Shown: piece by piece, positions 17,529 through 26,107 of the stretch
Numbering within the stretch: position 1 is the first letter of the stretch
Layout of the letters: every line of letters starts with the position of its first letter
Assembly: GCA_019058315.1 (NCBI GenBank)
Contig: JAHPZH010000002.1
Coordinates: 817,625 to 877,809, forward strand
Reading direction: 5' to 3'
Source of the DNA: Candidatus Helarchaeota archaeon
GTDB taxonomy: Archaea; Asgardarchaeota; Lokiarchaeia; Helarchaeales; RDOG01
Length of the DNA: 60,185 nucleotides
Notes under the pieces: model-generated
Database searches by the model: none
Told to the model about the DNA's origin: nothing
Seen by the model: only the letters and a program-made list of their open reading frames with translations
Made by a program: the position numbers and the translations under genes

Positions 17529-18388
17529 TGAATCCACTTGTTGGTAAATGGGATTATGTGTGGTGTACGATAAAAAATACATCTGTCAAAGGTATGATTA
17601 CATTTAATGATGATGGAACCTTTGCAGCAGAAGTTAAAATGTGGGAAGATCACCCCACTCCCCCAAAATCTGTAATTAAAGGAACTTATTCTGTAAAAGG
17701 GAACCAAGTTACATATGAAAATCTTGAATTTGATAATGAATGGTATCATCCAAGACCATTTGGAACTTATTTTTTATTAGAAGGAGAACATCTTTACTTT
17801 GCTTTCATTAAGCTAGAAAAAGCGGAAAAAGACTATACAAAGGCAAGGTGGAGATATAAGTTGATCAATAACAAGCTTAAAAGGTTATTTGATAAAAAAT
17901 ATAAAGATCCTTTGATTTTCGATCATACCCCACCTGAAGGTATTCCGGGATTAAAACTTTACAAAGTTACTGGTATGGATCAAATATTACCGGGAAAACC
18001 TATACCCGCAACTAAATATATAGTTACATCTGATTACTCAGCATATAAAGGGGAAGATGTTTTAGATGTCTTGAAAAGGCGTAAATTCGTTCCAAAGTCT
18101 GATAAAATTGCGTTGAACGCTGCATTTTTTATATTAATTAGTTCATTTGAGGGATTAGCACTTCTTTCTAATCTTTCAGCTAATATAATTGAAGATTATC
18201 GCAAAAAACACAAAATTAAACCGGAAATTTGGAAAAATTACCTTAAACCAGAGATTTTGAAAAAAGAAAACCATTTTGAAGTAAACTTATACGGATATTA
18301 TAGTATTAAAGGAGCACTTTTTAAATTTATCATAAAAATTGGTGAGGGGATTTATGAATTGAAAAGAGAAATTATTCACAGAGCATAA
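17528..18388 (+). CDS. Orphan protein with lipocalin-like start
   Basis: This 286-residue protein begins LVGKWDYV with later GTFAAEVKMW and GTYSVKGNQVTYE blocks (about residues 4-65). This is the strand pattern of small lipocalin-like beta barrels that bind hydrophobic ligands. The remaining 200 residues are unassigned; a hydrophobic helix near 195-215 (ALNAAFFILISSFEGLALL) may be buried or membrane-associated. It is coupled to the previous gene by a one-base overlap. The lipocalin comparison rests on short motifs and is tentative. Confidence 0.6.
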   Translation: MNPLVGKWDYVWCTIKNTSVKGMITFNDDGTFAAEVKMWEDHPTPPKSVIKGTYSVKGNQVTYENLEFDNEWYHPRPFGTYFLLEGEHLYFAFIKLEKAEKDYTKARWRYKLINNKLKRLFDKKYKDPLIFDHTPPEGIPGLKLYKVTGMDQILPGKPIPATKYIVTSDYSAYKGEDVLDVLKRRKFVPKSDKIALNAAFFILISSFEGLALLSNLSANIIEDYRKKHKIKPEIWKNYLKPEILKKENHFEVNLYGYYSIKGALFKFIIKIGEGIYELKREIIHRA

Positions 18389-18432
18389 AAAAATAAATAA
18401 TTATGTTAGATAGTTTTATTTACTCAAATTTA

Positions 18433-18966
18433 TCAAGGGGGAATTCCGAATAATCCTTTGGAAGTATCGTAAAACGGTGCAAGATAGGGTGGCAGAAACG
18501 TAAATAATGCATATAATGCTCCCCAACTAATAATTATTACTAAGCTTAAAATATCCAAGTTTTTAGATAATTCCTTAGAAATTAAAATCTTATAACTTAC
18601 ATATTGTCCTAAAGCAACAGCAACTACGAATAATGAGATATCATAAATTAAATTAGAACTCCCTGTAATTAATTTGTGTAAGTAAAAACCTCCCATAATC
18701 GTTAAAGGCGAGATTGTAAAGTAAAGTGCTTTGGCGAATAAAAAATTATTCATCTCATCCTTCAAGTATTTGTATTCAATAATGAAATAAATTATACCTG
18801 GAGTATAAGTTAATTTTAGATGTTCCCAGACACTTTCATTCACTGGTAAGAATACGGCTAATGGTAAAAATTTTCCAGTTATATCAAATAAGGAGTGAAA
18901 TAGACTTCCAACTAGTGATAAAAATACAATACCAAGTATTTCCCAGTTTAAAATTTGTTTATCCAT
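18433..18966 (-). CDS. DUF6512-like membrane protein
   Basis: This 177-residue protein has about five membrane helices. The segment FLPVNESVWEHLKLTYTPG (about 40-58) between helices 1 and 2 is the signature of DUF6512 proteins known from Firmicutes. The preceding helix contains GSLFHSLFDITG, also typical. Function unknown. A bacterial origin by transfer is possible, although base composition matches its neighbours. It starts with ATG at 18966. Confidence 0.75.
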   Translation of the reverse strand: MDKQILNWEILGIVFLSLVGSLFHSLFDITGKFLPLAVFLPVNESVWEHLKLTYTPGIIYFIIEYKYLKDEMNNFLFAKALYFTISPLTIMGGFYLHKLITGSSNLIYDISLFVVAVALGQYVSYKILISKELSKNLDILSLVIIISWGALYALFTFLPPYLAPFYDTSKGLFGIPP

Positions 18967-19103
18967 TGTTGTTACCTACTAAGATAATGAAAAATTTGTT
19001 TAAAAAACAGATTATAGTTACATATTTGAGATCAGTGAAAATATTAATATTGAAATAAGCGTTTTAGTTAAAAAATAAATTGGAATCTTATTGGTAAAAA
19101 AAA

Positions 19104-19910
19104 TTGAATGCTATAGAGATAGAAAAATTTCAAGAAAAAGTTTTTACTTGGTGGAATGAACATAAACGTGAATTTCCTTGGCGTGATACGACAGAGCCTT
19201 ACAAGATCATGGTGTCTGAATTCATGCTCCAACAAACCCAAACAAATAGGGTAAAAGATATTTATCAAGAGTTTATTATAAAATATTCAAGCCTAGAAAC
19301 CTTGGCAAAAGCAAATGCATCAGATGTGGTGAAATTCTGGTCTCAAAATCGTTTAGGTTATAATCGAAGAGCTTTATGGTTACATAAAGCAGCTTTAGAA
19401 ATAAATAAAATGGAAAATTTTCCCGATTCGATTGAAAAATTACAAAAACTTAAAGGAATTGGACCATACACGTCAAGATCAATACTTATATTCGCTTTTA
19501 ACAAAGATATCGCAACAATTGATACGAATATAAGAAGAATATTGATTGCGGAAGGGTTTGCTGATAATTCAATGAGTGATCGAGAATTGTTATTACTAGC
19601 TGAAAAATTACTTCCTAAGGGAAAATCCCGAGATTGGCATAATGCGTTGATGGATTACGGAGCATTAGTAAAGACTTCAATAAAAACGGGTATAAAACCC
19701 AAATCAACGCAATCAAAGTTCAAGGGGTCTAGCCGTCAGTTCAGGGGGCGGATTGTAAGATTTCTTACTAAAAATAAAGAAGCTAAAAAAGAAGTCATTA
19801 TCAATAAATGTGAGATTCCTAAAGATAAAGTTGATAAGATTATTTCTTCTCTTGTCAAAGATGGCTTAATAAAACTAAAGAAAAAGGAAAATACATATTA
19901 TATTCCTTAA
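19104..19910 (+). CDS. MutY-type adenine glycosylase lacking the Fe-S cluster
   Basis: This 268-residue HhH-GPD glycosylase has Glu39 in SEFMLQQTQ, the MutY catalytic glutamate position. The helix-hairpin-helix is KGIGPYT (117-123) and the catalytic Asp140 lies in IDTNIRR. The four cysteines that normally hold [4Fe-4S] after MDYGALV are absent; that stretch has Lys, Ser and Thr instead. The usual NUDIX-like 8-oxoG-reading domain is replaced by a short winged helix (about 205-268). Such cluster-free MutY forms are known. It would remove A opposite 8-oxoguanine. The start is TTG at 19104. It converges on uvdE, a second repair gene. Confidence 0.85.
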   Translation: MNAIEIEKFQEKVFTWWNEHKREFPWRDTTEPYKIMVSEFMLQQTQTNRVKDIYQEFIIKYSSLETLAKANASDVVKFWSQNRLGYNRRALWLHKAALEINKMENFPDSIEKLQKLKGIGPYTSRSILIFAFNKDIATIDTNIRRILIAEGFADNSMSDRELLLLAEKLLPKGKSRDWHNALMDYGALVKTSIKTGIKPKSTQSKFKGSSRQFRGRIVRFLTKNKEAKKEVIINKCEIPKDKVDKIISSLVKDGLIKLKKKENTYYIP

Positions 19911-19940
19911 AATTAAAAAAATACTTAATGAAATAATTCA

Positions 19941-20831
19941 CTAAATATATGCTAATTCTTTAAGCAGTTTCACCGCTTTTAATGCACTTTTTTCTTTATC
20001 TTTTATCTCCAGCATTATGTCGAGATCAATACCTATAATATCCTTTAAAAACTTTTTAAATAAATTTAAATCAATAGAAGTTATATGTTTGCCTTTTTTT
20101 TCACCTATTTCTTGAGAGCTATAATCTATCATTAACAAACCATCTTGATCCTTCCAAGTTTCTTTGGCTCTCAAAATAGCTTCCCTTTGAGATTCTTTAT
20201 TATTGTTATATTGATGGTGTAATGTGTCAAATATTATAGGTATACCCAGAATTTTGTTTATATCTAAACAATCCTTTATATTATAAGATCTTTCATCATT
20301 TTCAATTACTAATCTCTTTTTAATTGATTTATCTAAGGTTTTATAGACCCTACAAAATCGATCAACCGCTTCTTTTTTATTATTATAAACTCCACCAACA
20401 TGGATTTGAATTTTAGCAGTATTATCAAGCCCCATCGTATCTAAAACGTTTGCATGATAAATTAGATCTTTTATACTTTTATCTACCACTGCTTTTTTTA
20501 GTGAATTTATCACTATGAATTGATCAGGATGCATGGAAATTCGGATATCATGCTCTTTAATAAATTCCCCTATTTCTTGAAATTGCCCCCTAAAATGATC
20601 TACCCAATTAAATTTACAAATTGGATGAGAAGCGAAAGGAACCGTGTTTGAACTTATTCTAAAAAAGAATATATCATTTTTTACATTAAATTTTAATATT
20701 TTAAAAAGACAATCTAAATTATTTTTTACTGTATTTTTTAATTTTTCTTCAGAATATGAGGCTAATCTGAAATTTGAGTTAGCTGTACAACCTATACCCC
20801 TATTAATTGTAACATAACCTAATTTCATCAA
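19941..20831 (-). CDS. uvsE: UV damage endonuclease UvdE
   Basis: This 296-residue TIM-barrel nuclease has the expected length for bacterial/archaeal UvsE. Visible motifs are LGYVTINRGIGCTANSNFRL at the N-terminus, RISSNTVPFASHP, SMHPDQF, QIHVGGVYNNK, IENDERSY and FDTLHHQ. Together they provide the trinuclear metal ligands and the lesion-binding region. The enzyme nicks DNA 5' of pyrimidine dimers and other distortions. It faces the MutY-like gene with 30 bases between the two stops. Confidence is high. Confidence 0.93.
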   Translation of the reverse strand: MMKLGYVTINRGIGCTANSNFRLASYSEEKLKNTVKNNLDCLFKILKFNVKNDIFFFRISSNTVPFASHPICKFNWVDHFRGQFQEIGEFIKEHDIRISMHPDQFIVINSLKKAVVDKSIKDLIYHANVLDTMGLDNTAKIQIHVGGVYNNKKEAVDRFCRVYKTLDKSIKKRLVIENDERSYNIKDCLDINKILGIPIIFDTLHHQYNNNKESQREAILRAKETWKDQDGLLMIDYSSQEIGEKKGKHITSIDLNLFKKFLKDIIGIDLDIMLEIKDKEKSALKAVKLLKELAYI

Positions 20832-20971
20832 ATTTCAAATATTAAATAGAATATTGAAATAAAATATTGATGATCTTGAACAATTAGATGCTAAATTCAC
20901 TATTATATTATTTTTATGAGAGCTGAAGAAGTATAAATTAGAATAATTTATTAATTCATTATTCTAAATGC

Positions 20972-22132
20972 TTAATCTTTGAATGTATTTTCTTGTTTTA
21001 TGTTCAATAAAGATTTGAGATCGTCAAGAACTCCAGATATTAATTTTTTTGCATCATTTTTTGTATCTGTTTTTTCAATTTCTTTTTTTTCTATTAAAAT
21101 TTCATCCTTAGTTGGGGTTGAACCAGTAAATTTTACCCATTCCCTAATATCATTTATTGATTTCTCGAGAGATTGAAATCGTTGTTCAATGGTTGTGCTT
21201 ATCTTATAGAATGTATTTAGAAATTTATCCATTATATTTATAAAAAATTCTATATTTTGGTGTTTATCCGTAGGAAGAACTGTTAGATAATCTCTAATTT
21301 CTTTATACAAACTCTTACCATCGCCAAACCACTTATAAATACTATATGTGATAATCTCATAAGAAAATTTATTTTTTTGGAACAATTCATCAACTTTATT
21401 CTTTAAATATTGAATATTTTCTTTGATTTCTATATCTCCTTTAAGATCAGGATCATCTTTATGTAATATCACTAAAAATTCTGGATTTTCATTTAAACCT
21501 ATAAGTAGATCGAGGATATCCTTTAAATATATTAAAGATTTCTCAAAATTTGGAGCATCTTGGACATCAATGACATATATAAGTATAGAAACATTTAAAA
21601 AATATTTTTCTGCATTTTCAAAATAAGCCATTCTATATACATCTTGCCCTCCCATATCCCATATTTGATAAGTAGAATCAAACTTATCTAATACTACTCT
21701 ATTCGCTCCTTTTGTCGGAGATAAATTATTAATCATCTCGAGGTTTGTATTTCCTTGTAAAATACTTAATATGGCTGTTTTTCCAGCGTTATCGAGCCCA
21801 ACTATTGATATTTTTTGAGTTTCTAAAAAGTCATCTATCTTTCCTTCAGCAATCATTTTTGAAATAATTATCCAACCATTTAATTGATGTGGTTGAATTC
21901 CCAACGCTTTTAAAACTAATTTGTCTTCTTTAGAAATGTATTTTGAGGAAAGTTGTCTTATTTTCGATATTTTTAATACTTGTTTTAATATTGCTGCATT
22001 TTCTGCACTTAAACTTCTAATATGTGTGAAATCTAAATCTAATATGTCTTGTACTCTTATGGTTTTAGCTGGAATAGTGATGAACTTTTCAATTTTTTGC
22101 AAAGTTAATGCGTTTTTTATTGAATTTTCCAA
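20972..22132 (-). CDS. Rag/Gtr-like GTPase with N- and C-terminal extensions
   Basis: This 386-residue protein has its G domain at about 106-285. G1 is GLDNAGKT (112-119), G2 Thr140 in SPTKG, G3 WDMGGQD (158-164), and G4 HKDD (224-227) replaces NKxD. The HKxD motif and the spaced YFLNVSILIYVIDVQDA block are hallmarks of Rag/Gtr GTPases, which control TORC1 on lysosomes in eukaryotes; Arf proteins share only WDxGGQ. The N-terminal 105 residues are helical with helix-hairpin-like runs, and the C-terminal 100 residues form a coiled coil ending in a basic/acidic tail. There is no Cys prenylation box. Eukaryotic Rags dimerise through a roadblock domain after the G domain; here that part is a coiled coil. 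Single gene, divergent from the CocE operon. Confidence 0.8.
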   Translation of the reverse strand: MENSIKNALTLQKIEKFITIPAKTIRVQDILDLDFTHIRSLSAENAAILKQVLKISKIRQLSSKYISKEDKLVLKALGIQPHQLNGWIIISKMIAEGKIDDFLETQKISIVGLDNAGKTAILSILQGNTNLEMINNLSPTKGANRVVLDKFDSTYQIWDMGGQDVYRMAYFENAEKYFLNVSILIYVIDVQDAPNFEKSLIYLKDILDLLIGLNENPEFLVILHKDDPDLKGDIEIKENIQYLKNKVDELFQKNKFSYEIITYSIYKWFGDGKSLYKEIRDYLTVLPTDKHQNIEFFINIMDKFLNTFYKISTTIEQRFQSLEKSINDIREWVKFTGSTPTKDEILIEKKEIEKTDTKNDAKKLISGVLDDLKSLLNIKQENTFKD

Positions 22133-22463
22133 AAAGTTACACCAAAAATACCAGATAATCGGGTATAAAAGAATAACAGATCATTTGATTTAAAATTGTT
22201 TTATATTTTAAATAATTCTATATTTCATTTTAACAAATATTATAATTTTTATTTAACAGCACTTTTCAAATTTGCAATTTTCTTAATTTGGTATAATTTC
22301 AATCATATCTGAGGGGGGTAATACTTCGAACAATATTATTATAAAACTGGTTATAATCTATATTATCATTATTGAAAATTAAAAGTATATTTTAAGTTAC
22401 AGAAAATAAGTAAAATTAATTATGAAACAGGTTTACGTTTCAAATCAATTGGTGAAATGAAAT
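22133..22463. other. Intergenic region between divergent genes
   Basis: About 330 AT-rich bases hold promoters for the Rag-like GTPase (leftward) and the CocE-type hydrolase (rightward). The only marked feature is a G run (GAGGGGGGT near 22311-22320). No clear palindrome, RNA gene or ORF was recognised. Confidence 0.5.
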
Positions 22464-24284
22464 TTGAAAACTATTAGTAATTTAGAAAATAATCCCTTTC
22501 AAATCTTAGGGCAATCTTCTGAAAAAGTATCTTATGAAGATTATTCAATTACTTCAACTCATATTCCAATGAGAGATGGTGTGAAAATTGCTGCAACTAT
22601 CTGTGTGCCTAATGGATTACCTTCCGGTGAAAAAATCCCTACTCTAATATCTCAAACCCGTTATATGAGAGCACATACTCTCAATATCCCATTTAGGTGG
22701 GTCTTTAATGAGGTGGTTTATGGATTACCTAAAACTGAAATTATTACAGGACATGGTTATGCTACTGTCTATATTGATGTTAGGGGAACGGGAGCTTCAC
22801 TTGGAACAAGACCTTATCCCTTTTCCGCAAATGAAATTAAAGATGGAGCCGATATTGTTGATTGGATAATTAAACAACCATGGTCAAATGGAAAAGTTGT
22901 ATCAAATGGTATTTCTTATTCTGGGTCGACAGCCGAATTACTTGCAGTAAATAATCACCCCGCTGTTAAAGCTGTTATGCCTGGACACGCTTTTTTCGAT
23001 CCTTATGCTGATGTTCTTTTTCCAGGTGGCTGTTTCTGCACGATGTTTGTACAGCTATGGTCAATTCTCGGACAGCTACTGGATCGAAATGATGTTTCCA
23101 TGTTTAGACAAATCATGCCTGCCTTTTGGATGCTTCTCAAATCAGTTACACCAGTTGATTCTGACAAGGATTTAAGTCTTTTAAACCAGGCAATTAAAGA
23201 ACATCATTCAAATGCATATATTTATGATTTAACTAAAAAATACTCATTTCGAGACGATTCTTTACCCGATGGAACAACCCCTGATCAGTTTAGTATTTTC
23301 TATCATAAAAAAGAAATTGAAAAACTAAATGTTCCCGTTTTAGCTTGGAGTTCTTGGCTTGATTCGGGATATGGGGATGCATCAATTAATCGTTTCCTAA
23401 ATATTGATAATCCGATGATTACTATCATGGGCGATTGGAATCATGGTGCTAGAACGACTGCAAATCCATTTTTCCCGTCAAAAACGCAAGTTTCTCCCAC
23501 ACCGAAAGACAGACATACCGCTTGGGTCGGATTTTTCAATCAATGTTTAAAGGGTGGGGGAATAAAAGGAAAAACACTATATTATTATACTATGGTTGAG
23601 GAAAAGTGGAAAAAAACAAGTGTTTGGCCACCTGAAGGGCATTCAATGCAAAGATGGTACCTCACAGATAATGGATTGTCTACTTCCATGCCCCAAGATA
23701 AAGTAGGTGAAGATAATTATAAGATTAATTTTCGAACGACAACTGGCAATTTAAATCGCTGGTATACTCTTCTGTCATTCCCTATTTCGTATCCAGATAG
23801 AGCCAAGGAAGATAAAAAATTATTAACTTATACGAGTGCTCCTCTTAATGAAGATATTGAAATCACTGGCAATCCCATAATTAATTTATATCTTGCCTCA
23901 ACACATGAAGATGGGGCTGTTTTCGCATACTTGGAAGATGTGGATGAAAATGGTAATGTTATTTATCTTACAGATGGCCAATTCCGAGTTATCCATCGTA
24001 AAATCTCATCTGAAAAACCGCTTTACAAAATGATGATCCCATATCATTCATTCTTAAAAAAGGATGCTATGCCTCTCGTGCCAGGGGAAGTCGCAGAAAT
24101 TAAATTTGGGCTTTATTCCACTTCAGTGCTTATTCGTAAAGGGCATTCAATTAGAATAGCTATAGCAGGAGCAGATAAAGATACATTTTTACGATACCCT
24201 GCGAAGGGAAAACCGACAATTACTATTGCCAGAAATAGAAATTATCCCTCCTATATTGACCTCCCGGTCATTCGTAAGGTGTGA
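22464..24284 (+). CDS. CocE/NonD-family serine hydrolase
   Basis: This 606-residue alpha/beta hydrolase is of X-Pro dipeptidyl-peptidase / cocaine-esterase type. The N-terminal start IPMRDGVKIAATICVP is characteristic. The nucleophile is Ser151 in GISYSG, the acid lies in WSSWLDSGYGD and the base is His in GDWNHGA. The C-terminal 200 residues form the jelly-roll domain (FSYPDRA..LTYTSAPL). Length matches the family. No signal peptide is seen, so it acts inside the cell on a peptide, acyl ester or amide of unknown identity. It starts with TTG at 22464; the nearby ATG at 22457 is out of frame. Two genes follow closely on the same strand. Confidence 0.9.
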   Translation: MKTISNLENNPFQILGQSSEKVSYEDYSITSTHIPMRDGVKIAATICVPNGLPSGEKIPTLISQTRYMRAHTLNIPFRWVFNEVVYGLPKTEIITGHGYATVYIDVRGTGASLGTRPYPFSANEIKDGADIVDWIIKQPWSNGKVVSNGISYSGSTAELLAVNNHPAVKAVMPGHAFFDPYADVLFPGGCFCTMFVQLWSILGQLLDRNDVSMFRQIMPAFWMLLKSVTPVDSDKDLSLLNQAIKEHHSNAYIYDLTKKYSFRDDSLPDGTTPDQFSIFYHKKEIEKLNVPVLAWSSWLDSGYGDASINRFLNIDNPMITIMGDWNHGARTTANPFFPSKTQVSPTPKDRHTAWVGFFNQCLKGGGIKGKTLYYYTMVEEKWKKTSVWPPEGHSMQRWYLTDNGLSTSMPQDKVGEDNYKINFRTTTGNLNRWYTLLSFPISYPDRAKEDKKLLTYTSAPLNEDIEITGNPIINLYLASTHEDGAVFAYLEDVDENGNVIYLTDGQFRVIHRKISSEKPLYKMMIPYHSFLKKDAMPLVPGEVAEIKFGLYSTSVLIRKGHSIRIAIAGADKDTFLRYPAKGKPTITIARNRNYPSYIDLPVIRKV

Positions 24285-24290
24285 AATAAA

Positions 24291-24653
24291 ATGGAAGAAT
24301 TACTACCCAATTTAAAAAATTTATTTAAATCAACTATTGAAATCAAAGTGGATGATGCTAATCTTACACTTTCTATGATTATAAAAAGCAAAGAAACTAG
24401 GGGCGGCTTTGCCACACCTAAAGAAATTAGGAATATGCTCCAGATATTTGGTGGATTGAAGGAAAAAATACCTATGGACATTGAAATTAATGATAAAGCT
24501 AAAATAATAGATTTAAAATTTCAAAATAAAGCTGATTTGAAAAAAGTACAAACGGTAATGGATAGAATTTGGGATCATACTGTAGAAATTCTAGAAAGAG
24601 CTATAGCAGGGGATTTTGGGGTGCTTAAAGATATTGGGGAAATTGAGGAATAA
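24291..24653 (+). CDS. Small orphan protein downstream of hydrolase
   Basis: This 120-residue acidic alpha/beta protein begins 6 bases after the hydrolase stop, so it is almost certainly co-translated. It has two strand pairs (about 14-30 and 58-72) and a C-terminal helix. It has no cysteine motif or membrane segment. It might be a small effector of the hydrolase, but only position supports this. Confidence 0.65.
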   Translation: MEELLPNLKNLFKSTIEIKVDDANLTLSMIIKSKETRGGFATPKEIRNMLQIFGGLKEKIPMDIEINDKAKIIDLKFQNKADLKKVQTVMDRIWDHTVEILERAIAGDFGVLKDIGEIEE

Positions 24654-24698
24654 TAAGAAAAAATAATTCCTCCTTAATTCAAATGAATACTTTTTTAA

Positions 24699-26075
24699 GT
24701 GTTAAAATTGACAGAAACAGTAGATTATGGAGAAAATGAAAAAATTCCATTAAAGGTCAATATGATCTACGGTCTAGGTAATTTGGGAACAACATTATTT
24801 ACTGGAATCTTTGATGGGGCTATTGTAAAATATTATACCGATAAGGTATTTCTTCAACCTATTTATATTGGAATTGCATTTCTTATTTTTGCAATATGGA
24901 ATGCACTTAACGATCCGATTTTCGGTCATATGTCTGATAAAACAAGGACAAAAATTGGTCGTAGAATCCCTTATTTAAGGGTTATCAGTTTTGTTTTTGG
25001 GATATCTTTTGTCATTGTATGGTTTCCACCAATAGGAACTCAAATTGAAATTTTTATATATTTACTCATTACAATTTTTATCTTCGATACTTGCTTCACA
25101 ATTTACGGGCTTTGTTATATTGCGTTAATGCCCGAAATGTCTCTTGATCCTAACGAAAGAACAAAATTATCCTTATATATGACGGTATTTGGTATGATTG
25201 GGGTGATAATTACTTTTCTTATACCATTTATGTTTTTAACACAAATAGGAGGAAAGGAAGAATTCCAATTTATTTGTATTATTATTTCAATTGTAGGAAC
25301 TATACTAATAATTCTAGCAGCCTTTACACTAAAAGAACGTGTTGGTTTCTACGATAAAGAAAAATCATTTGGACTTATAGAAAATACCAAATATTGTCTG
25401 AAAAATAAAGCTTTTATAACATTTGTATTATATAATTTCGGTTTAACCTTAATCTTCTCAAATCTCGTAACTTCAATCTTATATTATACTCAATATGTCT
25501 TAAATTTAAAAGGTGAGGCAGTATTTATACCTCTTTTAATAGTAATTGGAGGATTTTTTACTACTTACTTTCTAACACCAAAACTTGATGAGAAATATGG
25601 TATTCGAAAATCCCTATTAATAACCGGAATATTGGGTATTTTTGGCTTTCTTCTATTATTGATTCCTGATTTGATATTGAGTAGTATTGCAATTTCAATT
25701 ATAGCGGCATCAATAGCAGTCTATGCCATATTAGGTAATCCGATGATTGCTGATATTTGCGATGACGATGAAATTAAAACTGGATCGAGGAGAGAAGGTT
25801 CTTTTTTTGGTATAAACGCACTGGTAACCAAACCTGCAATCTCTCTAGGAGTTTTTATTATAACTTTAATGTTAAACTATAGTGAATATTTTCCCCAATT
25901 AACTGAATATTTCCAATATCCTCAATCCGTTGGAGTAAAAATTGCAATCCAGATTACGATGGGGTTAATTTTTGCTGTTGTATTCGGTCTAAGTTTAATT
26001 AGTCTCTATTTTTATCCAATCCATGGTGAATATTACACCCGATTAAAAGAAGAAATAAAAAAAAGACACTTATGA
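24699..26075 (+). CDS. GPH-type (MelB-like) sugar:cation symporter
   Basis: This 458-residue protein has 12 predicted helices. After helix 2 it has NDPIFGHMSDKTRTKIGRR, the GPH/MFS_2 signature with the Asp that couples cation binding in MelB relatives. The loop near residue 350 (ADICDDDEIKTGSRREG) is also typical of the family. The family imports glycosides, pentosides or hexuronides with Na+ or H+. The start is GTG at 24699. It follows the hydrolase pair by 45 bases, so substrate import may be linked to the hydrolase. Confidence 0.88.
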   Translation: MLKLTETVDYGENEKIPLKVNMIYGLGNLGTTLFTGIFDGAIVKYYTDKVFLQPIYIGIAFLIFAIWNALNDPIFGHMSDKTRTKIGRRIPYLRVISFVFGISFVIVWFPPIGTQIEIFIYLLITIFIFDTCFTIYGLCYIALMPEMSLDPNERTKLSLYMTVFGMIGVIITFLIPFMFLTQIGGKEEFQFICIIISIVGTILIILAAFTLKERVGFYDKEKSFGLIENTKYCLKNKAFITFVLYNFGLTLIFSNLVTSILYYTQYVLNLKGEAVFIPLLIVIGGFFTTYFLTPKLDEKYGIRKSLLITGILGIFGFLLLLIPDLILSSIAISIIAASIAVYAILGNPMIADICDDDEIKTGSRREGSFFGINALVTKPAISLGVFIITLMLNYSEYFPQLTEYFQYPQSVGVKIAIQITMGLIFAVVFGLSLISLYFYPIHGEYYTRLKEEIKKRHL

Positions 26076-26107
26076 TATATCTTATTATCAATTATTACTT
26101 TATTTAC

